31,500 nt of DNA from Adiantum capillus-veneris. Lineage: Eukaryota; Streptophyta; Polypodiopsida; Polypodiales; Pteridaceae. Location of the stretch: contig CM043964.1 of assembly GCA_014529385.2 (NCBI GenBank), forward strand, positions 136,257,420 through 136,288,919. The letters are read 5' to 3'. A model generated the notes under the pieces. It ran no database searches and was not told the origin of the DNA. It was given only the letters and a program-made list of their open reading frames with translations. Both the position numbers and the translations under genes were made by a program. Position 1 is the stretch's first letter. Each line of letters starts with the position of its first letter. Below are positions 9,200-18,196 of this stretch, piece by piece.

Positions 9200-10100
9200 T
9201 GTATCAGAAGTAAATAATCGTGATTATTTACTTTTCTCAATTTCTTGTACTTTTTGGCTTAATTTACCAAGTATTCAACTTGTTAATGTCTCTGGACAAG
9301 TTTCACTGAGTTTGAACAAATGAGTCCAAGTTATCAACTGTTTAGTGTCCGTAGACTCAGTTTTTGAGAATCTGGCATAAGTCTCACTTTTGTGATCCAA
9401 ATTCCACCAAATTTGATTTTTGTGGTCTATTTGATATGCTTGATCTTCTGGTGTACTCAAATGTGCAAAAATGTCTAATTTTGTAGCAGATGTAAATAAT
9501 CACAATTATTTTTTATAATTTTGTGCAACTTTTTGCCACAATGTTGACACAGAATGGTTAAGCAACTCAAATTAAGCTCTCTAGCCAAGTTTCATCAAGG
9601 TTGGATAATCCCTATTCAAATGGTCAACAATTTTGTGTCTGCAGACTGACTTTACAAATTGGCCACAATTTTCACTTCAATGATCCAAATCTTACCAAAT
9701 TTGATTTGTAGGCTTAATATAACATGCTAAAACTAGTGGGATGCTGAGTTGCTCAAAAAAGTTGAGAAATGGAACAAAAGTAAATAATTACAATTATTTA
9801 CTTTTGGCAAATTTTTGCACCTTTTTGGTAAACAAAGCATGTACACTTGTTCAATGCTTCAATATAAGCCTCTTAGTCAACTTTCATCAAGTTTGAACAA
9901 TATTTCCCAAAGTCACACTCAAGTTCTCGACAATCAGTACAGATTTCAATGTTTACCAAGGTTTTGGTCAGTTTGATGATCCAAATATTATGGGCCTTTA
10001 CAAAAGATATTTGTACACATGCATAGAGTCTCTGGTATCAACCTTGATCACTTTTGAGCTGGAAGTAAATAATCATGATTATTTACTTTTGGCCTAAAAT
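9200..10100. repeat. Palindrome-bearing ~285-bp diverged tandem array (array 1)
   Basis: A near-perfect palindrome recurs at 9210, 9492, 9780 and 10065 (spacing 282, 288, 285). Arms are GTAAATAATC and GATTATTTAC around two centre bases at 9210 and 10065. The 9780 copy has AATT-type changes in both arms, and the 9492 copy has a degraded right arm. Sequence between palindromes is also related: a TTTTGGC/TTTTTGCAC run, then AAGTTTCATCAAGTTTGAAC-like text, then TGATCCAAAT and CCAAATTTGATTT. So these are four diverged units of one tandem repeat, each with a conserved palindrome. Confidence 0.85.
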
Positions 10101-10466
10101 AAGCACTTTTTCAACTTGTTTAGTGGACAATCTTTTTATGATCTATTTTAAGCCTCTGAGTCAAGTCAAAACTTAATTTGGCCTAAAATGTCAAGAAAAA
10201 GTAAACAATCTGAGTTTTTGCAAACTCTTGAAAATTTACCTCAAATGCGTCCTTAAGCTTACTCACTGGTTCATACAACTTCAAAAGCATAATCTCCAGT
10301 CGGATTCAGTGGCTGACAGTCTTTTGGTGTTGTTTCAAGCCGTAGACTTGAAATTTTGTAACTTCACATAAACAACTCACAACTGCTTCTTTTGGAAAGA
10401 GCAATGTTCTGAGATCCCACCTCAGATTCTACTTACCCTACTCTTAGATTCTATTGCAATGGGGTT

Positions 10467-10481
10467 GTGGAAAGTGTCCAC
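10467..10481. repeat. Small hairpin shared with array 2
   Basis: GTGGAAAGTGTCCAC has 5-bp arms GTGGA/TCCAC. The same 15-mer occurs at 28568-28582, also just past a palindromic array and after a CTACTTACCCT motif. Confidence 0.7.
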
Positions 10482-10640
10482 AAACACTCGTTTTCTTGTT
10501 TTTTATGGTTTTTTGAGCCTTGATCTTAAGACTTTTCTCATCCCTCAATCATTATCAAAATCCTAATCTAATCCTACAATCCTAAAAGGTACTTAGGAAG
10601 TATGCTTACTTACAAGCTACCTCTACACAGCACAAGAAAA

Positions 10641-10808
10641 CGATCTTAAGCTATACGATTTTAAAAAGAAAGTTTTGACTCTATGTGATCCTAGAGGAAG
10701 TTAAAGGACAATTACACAAGACGACGATCTTAAGCTATGCGGTTTTAAAAAGAAAGTTTTGACTCTAGGTGATCCTAGAGGAAGCTAAAGGACAATTACA
10801 CAAGACGC
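10641..10808. repeat. 84-bp tandem duplication
   Basis: Two adjacent copies begin with CGATCTTAAGCTAT (10641 and 10725) and end with ACACAAGACG. They differ at only a few positions, so this duplication is much younger than the array beside it. Confidence 0.9.
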
Positions 10809-10838
10809 TCGTGTTTTTCCTAATTTAGGTCTCTTTGA

Positions 10839-10857
10839 TCCCCGACAGTGGGATGGG
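10839..10857 (-). other. Degenerate G1 primer-binding-site remnant
   Basis: On the plus strand, TCCCCGACAGTGG followed by GATGGG resembles the reverse complement of the tRNA-derived primer sites of plant gypsy elements (a TGGCGCC...GGGGA type), with the TGGCGCC part altered. A TG dinucleotide begins immediately after (10858), where the inner LTR edge would be. The tRNA is not certain. Confidence 0.4.
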
Positions 10858-11380
10858 TGTCTAACCACACTCATATCTTATTGCAGACATAGCGAGAACC
10901 ATGAATATAATTGTCAATCCATGGGACGAAGCTAACTCAACTAGTGCATAGAGGCTACAAGAGGTTATCAATCTCTTGGAAAACAACAGACAACTCGCAT
11001 CTAACTCAAGCTATACTCAAATGATCGAAATCACCAAAAGCTAGTCGCTAATCGGCAAACAAATCATAACCGTTACAGCATCAAACGACATCCAAACGTT
11101 ACAAAACTTCTAGGACATGTTTATAAGCACACATGATTATGGACTCAAATCTCACTTTAGGTCAAGTGCAAAAAACGTGATTATTAACAATGGTGAGTTT
11201 TTGACCTAGTCGTTTTTGACCCAGAATGCATCTAAATGATTAGCAATGATGCCCCAATATCTCGCCTATACTTATTTTATGATTTTTAAGCTTAGATTCC
11301 TACTTATGATGAAATTAGGCCATGGGTCAGCGACGCCAAAAGCTACGGATTACCATAAAATGCTTATGTCAACGCGTAGA
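10858..11380 (-). other. Possible G1 5' LTR sequence, right edge not found
   Basis: Starts TGTCTAACCACACTC beside the primer-site remnant, as an LTR end would. No open frame or RNA gene is seen. Since I cannot find a second copy in the window, LTR identity is inferred from position only. Confidence 0.3.
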
Positions 11381-11479
11381 GCTCTTACATGCGGTTGCAA
11401 CGCAATAGGTGGCAATGCAATATGACAACCGAGAAGGGAGTAGGAAGTGCAAGAAGGACAGAAGTGAGCGCGTTAGCTC

Positions 11480-11720
11480 ATGTTGTGTTCTATTATCCAA
11501 AAACTTACAATATACTTACAAAAATTGACTTTTATACCTTAGCCAAGGTTTTTGTGGTCAAAACTAATAATCTGGGAGCTCCAACTAAAGATAGGTTGAT
11601 ACAATCTGGAAGCTTGTAGCCCCGGATCATCAATTACAATGTTTTATCTGGAAAGTAGGAGTTACAACATTTCTGATTCATCAAACTAATAAGTGTTTTT
11701 ACAATAAAAGCTCCAAAAAA
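11480..11720. repeat. Diverged dispersed repeat, left copy
   Basis: Shares ordered blocks with 20530-20800 in the same orientation: ATTATCCAAAA, TATACCTTAG(C/T)CAAGGTTT, AAT(C/T)TGGAAGC and AGCCCC, followed in both by a TTAGCT...GCTAAC pair. Identity is low and gapped, so these are old copies of one repeat, perhaps LTRs of one element. Confidence 0.5.
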
Positions 11721-12477
11721 TGTTATCCAAGTTAGCTTGCTGCTAACAGGATACTTTATCCATTGGACGTTTGAAAGCTAGTTTGTGCTTGGAAATTCCA
11801 TGCTTCTTTGTGGATACTACACCCCAAGATTTGAGTTGTTGAAAAGATAAACATGAGCTTAATAGACAAAAAAGATAGTCAAACTTGACAAAACTGGGTG
11901 TATAACATTGTTTGAAATTGCTAAGTACAATGCAATTGTCAAAAACTTAATTGGACTCAAGGACAAGGGGTAGAGAAAAAAAGGCATTTTTTCCAACTCT
12001 CTGCTACAGGAGTTAGAACTTGACAAAACTTGCAACAAAGGTTCTTCTTTACCCAAGAAAGCAAGCCATCAAATCAAAAGTGAGCTTGGGCACATAGTGT
12101 GAGTGTAGGGTCAAATCTTAGATCTTAAACTAAAAAAATTGATAAAATTACACACACACACAATTCACTAAGACTAGTTTTCCCTCGCATAGACATCCTA
12201 AACAATGCGTTTTTTATGTTGGCATACTAGAGATAGATATCGACCGCCATAATAATAATATGAAGACTATAAGTGAGAGCCTTGAGATGTTTTGAGAGTC
12301 CTCTCTGTTTACCGGCATGCCTTTGTGGGCTTGTGAAAGGTGCAATACCCTCCAAGTATAAAGACTCATAGTTAAATGACAAGAAGATGGAGAAGATGCA
12401 CCCTTGTTACTGCCACTCGTTTTAACCAAGTAGCAACTAGATCTTAATCCATATCACATGGGTTTGTGACTCTTATG
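11721..12477. other. Unassigned non-coding DNA
   Basis: Only short spurious frames. A CA dinucleotide run occurs near 12150-12162. I recognise no feature. Confidence 0.5.
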
Positions 12478-12502
12478 CCCCCCCCCCCCCCCCCCCCCCC
12501 CC
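12478..12502. repeat. Poly-C run, 25 nt
   Basis: An unbroken run of 25 C (G on the minus strand) that could form an i-motif/G-quadruplex, and is also a site prone to length error in sequencing. It creates an artificial poly-proline frame. Confidence 0.95.
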
Positions 12503-12654
12503 AACAACCATCCAAGCCACCCACCCAATCAAGACACCTACATAGTGGTTTTAGACATTTAGATACCAGTACAATCATTGCAAATTGGCAATTATTGAAT
12601 AGAATTATCACAATAATTGCACAGTGTACAGTCAATCAACACCCAATTTGGGTA

Positions 12655-12667
12655 CCTATAAATAAAA
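12655..12667 (+). promoter_or_regulatory. TATA-like box, putative element C LTR promoter
   Basis: CCTATAAATAAAA lies about 150 bp upstream of a primer-site-like sequence (12804) and 390 bp upstream of a gag-like ATG. That is the arrangement of an LTR promoter driving a plus-strand element. Inference from layout. Confidence 0.4.
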
Positions 12668-12803
12668 CCCATTACTTCATTTTGTGGGCTAGTCATTACA
12701 AAGACTAGAGTTAACCTTTTGTACTTACTGATCATTTGCTTTGAGCATCAATTAGTTCTTGCTTAGCTCTATGTACCAATTCTAAACTTTGCAATATCTT
12801 AAT

Positions 12804-12815
12804 TCATATCAGAAC
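12804..12815 (+). other. Primer-binding-site-like sequence of element C
   Basis: TCATATCAGAAC matches the initiator-Met-tRNA primer site TGGTATCAGAGC at 9 of 12 positions. A gag-like frame follows at 13045, so it may mark the inner LTR edge of element C. Confidence 0.4.
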
Positions 12816-13044
12816 AAATCTCTTCTCTTCATTTTTCCATTTCAGTCTTTGTCTGGTTTGTTTGCTAATTGAAGTCTGAATATCTAATCTGGTTTGACGT
12901 ACTCCAAGTCTCTAGCCTAGAATACCTATTTCATATGAGCAACTCATTCCATTTTGATAATCACAATCATGAGCTTATGCTCTTGAAAAACAACATATTA
13001 AAACATAGAACATATCTCCCAGTCAGAGATCGACCACAAGGTTC

Positions 13045-13651
13045 ATGGAGGAGCAAGATCATGTCAGCACAACGGCTGAGAAGTCAGAGCGAGGCTCAAG
13101 CACTCAACCTGACCTTGGGAATGATACAGATGCGTACCTTGACCAAAGGGAAGCTTAGGAACTTGGTCCAAGCATTCAACTTAATCCAAGAGATGACATT
13201 TAGAGCGAGAGGAGAGGCTCTCTTAGTTGCATGGATCACAGAGATCAGATAAGGGAAAAGGTAAGAATCAGAATGAGGGTATTGATGAGAGCAAATGGAT
13301 TCATAGATCAGTTTACAAGAAATCTGAAAAGAAGAATGAGACAGACACAGGTGTTGAAATCGACGATCAGTATAAAAATAAGTGGGATGTAGATAGAGAC
13401 CATTATAGCAAGCATCATTCTGGACAAATTTGAAGGAAAGATCCAGACGTAGGGACTACATCATCACCAAACTAGACACAATGAGCATTCAACTAATCTA
13501 AAGATTGCTTCTCCAATCTATGATGGTGGGAAAAAGGAATCCTGATGGTTATATCCATGTGTTTGAGAAGTATGCTAAACTGAAGGACATTGATGAAGAT
13601 GAGTGGGGAGGATACGTTCCACAAGCCTTGAAGGATGCAACATGGAAGTGA
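13045..13651 (+). pseudogene. Element C gag, N-terminal part (interrupted by copia A)
   Basis: An ATG at 13045 opens a polar 37-residue stretch (EEQDHVSTTAEKSERGSST) ending in TAG, then coding-like text continues through several stops. The best preserved part is near 13520-13648: PDGYIHVFEKYAK, then IDEDEWGGYVPQALKDAT. The sequence breaks off at 13651 where copia A begins and resumes at 18197. Together the parts look like a retrotransposon gag capsid domain. Superfamily is not certain because no pol of this element was found. Confidence 0.65.
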
Positions 13652-13878
13652 TGTTACCATATACATGTGGCAGTGATGTGTGTGAACACACTAGGACCGT
13701 CAGGGCATTTTTTCCCTCTTTAGAAGGTTTTTTCCCCCGAGCATTGTAAATACGCCCATCACTCTAGGGCTATCTATCTTTCCATTGCACACTAAGTAAC
13801 ACACTCTCTATTCTGTGCTTTGAGCGTCCTTCATCTTCTCCAAGCTGTGTGCATTTTTTTGCAACACTAATTCCAACA
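13652..13878 (+). repeat. Copia A 5' LTR
   Basis: 227 bp, TGTT...AACA termini. It shares a CACACTAGGACCG block with the 5' LTR of copy B, whereas both 3' LTRs read CACACGAGGACCA at that position. Confidence 0.95.
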
Positions 13879-13880
13879 AT

Positions 13881-13892
13881 TGGTATCAGAGC
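13881..13892 (+). other. Copia A primer-binding site (initiator Met tRNA)
   Basis: TGGTATCAGAGC, the standard 12-nt initiator-Met-tRNA complement, lies 2 nt after the 5' LTR. It primes minus-strand DNA synthesis. Confidence 0.95.
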
Positions 13893-14244
13893 AAGTTATG
13901 TCCTCCTGGGCTTAGTCGCCAGCTGCTCCAGCATATTCCTGCTCACTTTCTTCGATTTCAGTGAGCTTTTGCAAGCGTTCGTAGGTCGACAAAAATTTTG
14001 GGAAAATTCGTAGAGATCAATCTGCTCAAATTTTAGATTCGGGCTCATTTCGGCCTCCATTTCCACTACAGGCACCTAGGTCTGCACCGGCAATTTTGTC
14101 ATTTTGTGCAAAATTTTTGTCAGTGCCGTTTTCTGCATAACAGGTGCCTCACAGTCTTCTACGGTTTGTGCTATATAGCACGTGTTGTTCCCACTCTGTT
14201 TCTCCTATTTTTGGGTAGTTTTCACATCATGTGCAGCATTTACC

Positions 14245-14775
14245 ATGGCTGACAACAACACAAATGTGTTCAACATGTTTGCTGCTGAGGACAGGTTGGA
14301 TGGGGACAATTATCCTATGTGGGCTTACATGATGCAACATGTTCTTGTGTCAAAGGGCATCTGGAATATTGTGCAGGGCATTGATGTACGTCTTGGTTCT
14401 GAGGATGTAGGTGATGTTGAGGATGTTGCAAGGATTGCTGCTATTACAGTTGTTTTGACTACGACAGAACAAGCTCGTTGGGATGTAAAGGATGTGCAGG
14501 CTCATGCATTGATTGCATTGTCTATGAAGCGCACCATTGTTTCTCACATTCGTTCAGCAAAATCTGCAAAACAGGCTTGGGATATTCTAGCAGGTCTTTA
14601 TGCAAGCCACAATGAGGCTAAAATTGCTTTGCTGTGTAAAGAGCTGGAGTCGAAGATTATGCATGAGGAAGATGATATGGACACTTTCCTTGCTAGTGTC
14701 AAGGAAATCAATGTGCAACTTATTTCTACAAGTGAAGTCATTTTAAACAGTTCCCTTGTCGCAGACTGTTCTTGA
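14245..14775 (+). pseudogene. Copia A gag, N-terminal part
   Basis: The start at 14245 (ACCATGGCT, a strong plant initiation context) gives MADNNTNVFNMFAAEDRL, preferred over an in-frame upstream ATG at 14182 because family gags begin close to the 'F.G.NY..W' motif. Here that motif is DGDNYPMWAYMMQHVL. Then ALIALSMKRTIVSHI, AKQAWDILAGLY and MDTFLASVKEI follow, the UBN2/DUF4219-type copia gag. A one-base loss near 14757 shifts the frame and ends the ORF early at VADCS; gag continues in the next frame. Confidence 0.9.
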
Positions 14776-15799
14776 TGCCTTACCAGATTCTTACCATCCT
14801 TTTGCTAGTACTTGGAGACTTATGACCCAAGGAAATCCAGAAGTTGTCAAGTTTGATGCATTATGCACATTGCTATTGCAAGAGTCACTTTCTAGAAAAA
14901 ACGGGACTAGACAGCGTGCAGTTGAACACACTTTTATTGCTTCTCAAAGAAAGGGTGGTAACAGTGATGCAGTCATTTCTTATGGTTCTGCTGCGAGTGG
15001 CAAAACTTTTGTTCCTAATGCTTTTGCTAGCAGCACTTTGTCTAGCAATTCTGGTGATAAGGGCAAAAAGAAGATGCATTGCCATTATTGTAAAGCTAAT
15101 AATCACTTGATCAAGTCGTGTCCTAAGTTGAAGGCCAAAGAGGCTAAGAAGAAAGAGGGTGGTTCCACTGCAAATGCTGGTTCCACTATAAATGCAGCCA
15201 TTGTTGAGTCTTCTGTGAGAGGAGACTGTGTTGCTGATGTTGATGCAGAATGGGCTTTTAGAGGACAGTGCACTTACAATCTTGCTGTCCATGATGCATG
15301 CCTGTCAGTTGTTGCAGATTCACATGTGTGGTATTTTGACAGTGGTGCTACAAAGCACATTACCTCACATCGTGAATTGTTTACCTCTCTCGAGTCTGTC
15401 CCTCATGGGAATTCAGTCACTTGTGCCAACAACGCCTCTTATCCAGTTCAGGGAGTTGGAAAGATCGTACTCACTGCTGCTAATGGCAGTTCCTTCACAC
15501 TTGTTGATGCACTTTATGTACCTGGGATCAAGAAGAATCTCTTGTCTGTATCTGCACTTGCTAGACTTGGACTTGTAGTCAAATTTGTGGATGACAGATG
15601 TATAGTTCATGATCTCAGTTTTGGTGATGAAATTGTTGCATCTGGGCTTTTGTGCCGTGGGCTGTATAAGCTCACTTTGTATGACAAGTGTGGAAAAATT
15701 TTTGCAAATGCTATTGCAGATTCAAGGGCTATTTCAGATGCAAAACTTTGGCATGCACATTTTGGTCATCTGAATTTTGCCAGTTTGCTGCGTTTGTAG
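14756..15799 (+). pseudogene. Copia A gag C-terminus, protease and pre-integrase region
   Basis: This 347-residue stretch continues gag (TVLDALPDSYHPF), then has a CCHC knuckle CHYCKANNHLIKSC (near 15080), then the protease active site WYFDSGATKHITSH (DSGA at 15338-15349). It continues to the pre-integrase zinc region: KLWHAHFGHLNFASL holds the two histidines. A TAG at about 15797 stops the frame, but the partner cysteines (CEGCILGKM) follow downstream at about 15857. The polyprotein would be cut by its own aspartic protease. Confidence 0.92.
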
Positions 15800-16378
15800 A
15801 AATCTGATATGGTTGCTTCTTTGCCGCCTCTTGAAGCACCTGTCAAACATGTTTGTGAAGGCTGTATTTTGGGTAAGATGCAGCGTTCTAAATTTCCAAA
15901 GGATGGTTGAGTTCGGGCCACATGCAGGTTGCAGCTTGTGCATAGTGATGTTTGTGGGCCCATGCAAACTCTGTCCTTGGGCAATTACGTATACTTTATG
16001 ACTTTCATTGATGATTACTCCAGGCATGCATGGGTATTTCCGCTTAAAGCGAAGTCCGAAGTTTTTATGTGCTTCAAACAATTTCTGGCTATGGCTGAAA
16101 ATGTCTCAAAATGTACTATGGGCACCCTCCGTTCCGATCCAGGGGGGGAGTATATGTCTCATGAATTTAATGCATTTCTGGCTAGTCGTGGGATAAAACA
16201 CCAATGTACAGTGCCTTATACACCTCAGCAAAATGGTGTTGACAAGAGGAAAAACAGGTCACTGACCGAAATGGCACGATGTATGGTCAAAAGTCAAGCT
16301 TTGCCGCATTCTTTTTGGCTTGAGGCCATCATGTGTGCCACTTATGTACTTAACAGGTGTCCTACGAAAGCTTTGTAG
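15800..16378 (+). pseudogene. Copia A integrase core, catalytic Glu replaced by Lys
   Basis: After CEGCILGKM and a frame change near 15907, the core reads LVHSDVCGPMQT (first Asp), FIDDYSRHAWVFPLK, LRSDPGGEYMSHEF (second Asp) and QQNGVDKRKNRSL. The catalytic Glu should sit 36 residues after the second Asp. Position 36 is Lys (codon AAG, 16244-16246), so the DDE triad is lost. Copy B has GAG at the matching codon. The frame ends in TAG at 16376, where copy B has CAG. Confidence 0.92.
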
Positions 16379-16429
16379 TCTATTACTCCATATGAAGCAT
16401 GGCATGATAGAAAGCCTTCTATTGAGCAC

Positions 16430-17454
16430 ATGCGTGTTTTTGGTTATTTGGCATATGCTTTGGTGCCACAAGTGCAGCGCAGAAAATTGGATGATAAGGC
16501 TGTCAAATGTATTTTTGTTGGTTATAGTGCTGAAAGCAAAGGTTACAGGTTGTATCATCCGCAAACAAAACATATTCTGGTTTCTCGAGATGTAGTGTTT
16601 GTGGAAGATTATGTTCAGCCCTTGCTGTCATGTACTAGAGACAATAATGTAAGCTCACAGGACATTTATGACACTTTGTTGCCTCTTTTGAGTGGTGGAA
16701 ATACGAATGTAAGTTCCAATGAGGCATATGTACAGCCTATGGGGGTTTTTGAAAATGTTTTAGATCAACCTATTACTGATGCAAATGTGCATGATGTACT
16801 TGATGAGGAAAGGGCTGAAAATGAGCAGGCTAGAGGTATGCCAAAATGGCTGGTGCACACTTTGCGTGACAGTAAATTGGATGCACCTTTGTCTAGTCGC
16901 ACTCATTCAGGCTCTTGCCATGCATCTTATGCATCATATTGTTATGCTTTGGCTGTGTCTAGCTTACATGATGTTGAGGAGCCTCTGTCTTTTGATGAAG
17001 CACATAATTCAGAAAATTGGATGGCTGCCATGCAATCAGAATATGATGCACTTATAGAAAATGACACATGGACTTTATGTGATTTGCCTCCTAGCAAAAA
17101 GGCCATTGATACGAAGTGGGTTTACAAGTTGAAACGCAAGCCGGATAGTGAGATCGATCGCCATAAGGCTCGACTTGTTGCAAAAGCTTATGCACAGCAA
17201 AAAAACATAGATTATGAAGAGACTTTTGCTCCCACTTGTCGTATGACTACTATACGTTTTCTATATGCATTGGCAGCTCATTTTGGTTGGGATGTACATC
17301 AATCAGACATTGTTACTGCTTTCTTGAACGGTGACATATTTGAGGAAGTTTATGTAACGCAGCCTCGCGGTTTTGTCATAAAAGGACAAGAGGACAAAGT
17401 GTGCAGATGTAAGAAGGCTTTGTATGGGTTGAAGCAATCTCCTCGTGCTTGGTT
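16430..17454 (+). pseudogene. Copia A integrase C-terminus and RT, catalytic region deleted
   Basis: The frame starts in the integrase tail (MRVFGYLAYALVPQV, then CIFVGYSAESKGYRLYHP, a typical copia pattern), passes a variable acidic linker and enters RT: NWMAAMQSEYDALIENDTW, TKWVYKLKRKPDSEIDRHK, DIVTAFLNGDIFEEVYV and ALYGLKQSPRAW. At 17454 RT stops and jumps to RNase H. The YVDD motif, thumb and first RNase H Asp are missing (see copy B 24777-25398). It cannot encode an active RT. Confidence 0.92.
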
Positions 17455-17894
17455 GTTTGGACACGCGAGTGTCCACAAGTGGTTTTTGTTTCATGCTTGG
17501 CAGTTCATGTATATCATGGTTGAGCAATAAGCAACCTATCGTGGCCACTTTGAGTTGTGAGGCTGAGTATAGGGAAGTCTTCATAGCTATGGTTGAGTGT
17601 GTATGGCTCAGACGCCTTATGGCTGATTTGGATATTGGTCAGGACACTGCCAACACTATCTACACTGACAATGAGAGTGCATTGGCAGTTGCGAGGAACC
17701 CAATTTTTCATGCTCGCACAAAGCATATTGAGGTGCATTACCACTATGTCAGGGAGAGGCTCTCAGTGGGAGAGATCAGCTTGGCTTATATGCCAACACA
17801 AGACAACCTTGCAGATCTTTTCACAAAGGCATTGTCTCATGAGAAGCTCAAAGCTTTCCGCAAAGTTTTGGGCTTCCTCTCCTTTGTGGACTGA
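17455..17894 (+). pseudogene. Copia A RNase H, N-terminus missing
   Basis: Reads GFCFMLGSSCISWLSNKQ, SCEAEYREVFIAMVE, YTDNESALAVARNP, TKHIEVHYHYVRERL and NLADLFTKALSHEKL, the copia RNase H sequence, ending at FVD and TGA (17892-17894). The first catalytic Asp (DSDWAG in copy B) was removed by the deletion. The rest is almost identical to copy B (for example FLSF versus LLSF near the end). Confidence 0.9.
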
Positions 17895-17959
17895 TCATGT
17901 CCTCAGGGCATGGCACTTCCCTTTACTCATGTGCCATCTCTCATTCACTACATCACTCC

Positions 17960-17969
17960 AGGGGGGATT
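17960..17969 (+). other. Copia A polypurine tract
   Basis: AGGGGGGATT abuts the 3' LTR at 17970 and is the usual primer for plus-strand DNA synthesis. Copy B has the same sequence at 25905-25914. Confidence 0.92.
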
Positions 17970-18196
17970 TGTTACCATATACATGTGGTAGTGATGTGTG
18001 TGAACACACGAGGACCACTGGGGCATTTTTTCCCTCTTTACGAGGTTTTTGCCCCCGAGCATTTTATATACGCCCATCACTCTAGGGCTATCTATCTTTC
18101 CATTGCACACTAAGTAGCACACTCTCTATTGTGTGCTTTGAGCTTCCTTCATCTTCTCCAAGCTGTGTGCGTTTCTCTGCAACCCTAATTCCAACA
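17970..18196 (+). repeat. Copia A 3' LTR
   Basis: 227 bp, TGTT...AACA. Its first ~62 bp equal the 3' LTR of copy B exactly, then the two differ at about 15 positions. Short LTR reading frames here are not genes. Confidence 0.95.

Larger units (their letters stand above)
8797..10837 (-). other. G1 long untranslated leader
   Basis: Between the primer-site remnant (~10839-10857) and the first ORF there is about 2 kb without credible coding. It holds the palindromic ~285-bp tandem array (9200-10090), a small hairpin at 10467-10481 and an 84-bp tandem duplication (10641-10808). Position as a 5' leader is inferred from element order. Confidence 0.5.
1030..10857 (-). mobile_element. Degenerate Ty3/gypsy LTR retrotransposon G1 (internal region)
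   Basis: Read on the minus strand, recognisable domains follow the order gag, zinc knuckle, protease, RT, RNase H, integrase, which is the Ty3/gypsy order. A primer-site-like remnant lies at the upstream end and a ~2-kb leader separates it from the first ORF. Domains jump between frames and contain in-frame stops (for example paired TGA-TAG in the integrase zinc module), so no functional polyprotein remains. RT carries YMDD rather than the YIDD common in chromoviruses, and no chromodomain is visible, so I place it outside the chromovirus clade, nearer the Tat/Athila-type elements. The LTRs are not delimited. Confidence 0.85.
13652..18196 (+). mobile_element. Ty1/copia LTR retrotransposon, copy A
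   Basis: Bounded by 227-bp LTRs (13652-13878 and 17970-18196), each starting TGTTACC and ending CCAACA. A primer site follows the 5' LTR and a polypurine tract precedes the 3' LTR. Domain order gag, zinc knuckle, protease, integrase, RT, RNase H is the copia order. It carries frameshifts, stops, an integrase Glu-to-Lys change and a deletion of the RT active site. The LTRs differ at roughly 17 of 227 positions. The target-site duplication is degenerate: AGTGA on the left, ATGAT on the right. It is nested in the gag of element C. Confidence 0.95.

Noticed and set aside
9210-10086. Regularly spaced palindromes as a possible CRISPR array
   Set aside because: Spacing is ~285 bp, the intervals are related to one another rather than unique spacers, and the context is a plant retrotransposon. 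It is a diverged tandem repeat.
12466-12708. 80-residue plus-strand frame with a poly-proline run
   Set aside because: The proline run is just the 25-nt C homopolymer; the rest shows no domain.
13881-13892. tRNA-like match TGGTATCAGAGC as a possible tRNA gene
   Set aside because: Only the 12-nt tRNA 3'-end complement is present right after an LTR, so it is a primer-binding site. No cloverleaf is seen.
14885-15292. 135-residue minus-strand frame
   Set aside because: It is antisense to the copia A gag/protease region, whose plus-strand motifs (zinc knuckle, DSGA) are clear.
17895-18122. Short frames on both strands over the copia 3' end and LTR (also at 25840-26067)
   Set aside because: They lie across the polypurine tract and LTR, occur in both copies because the DNA is repeated, and have no domain.
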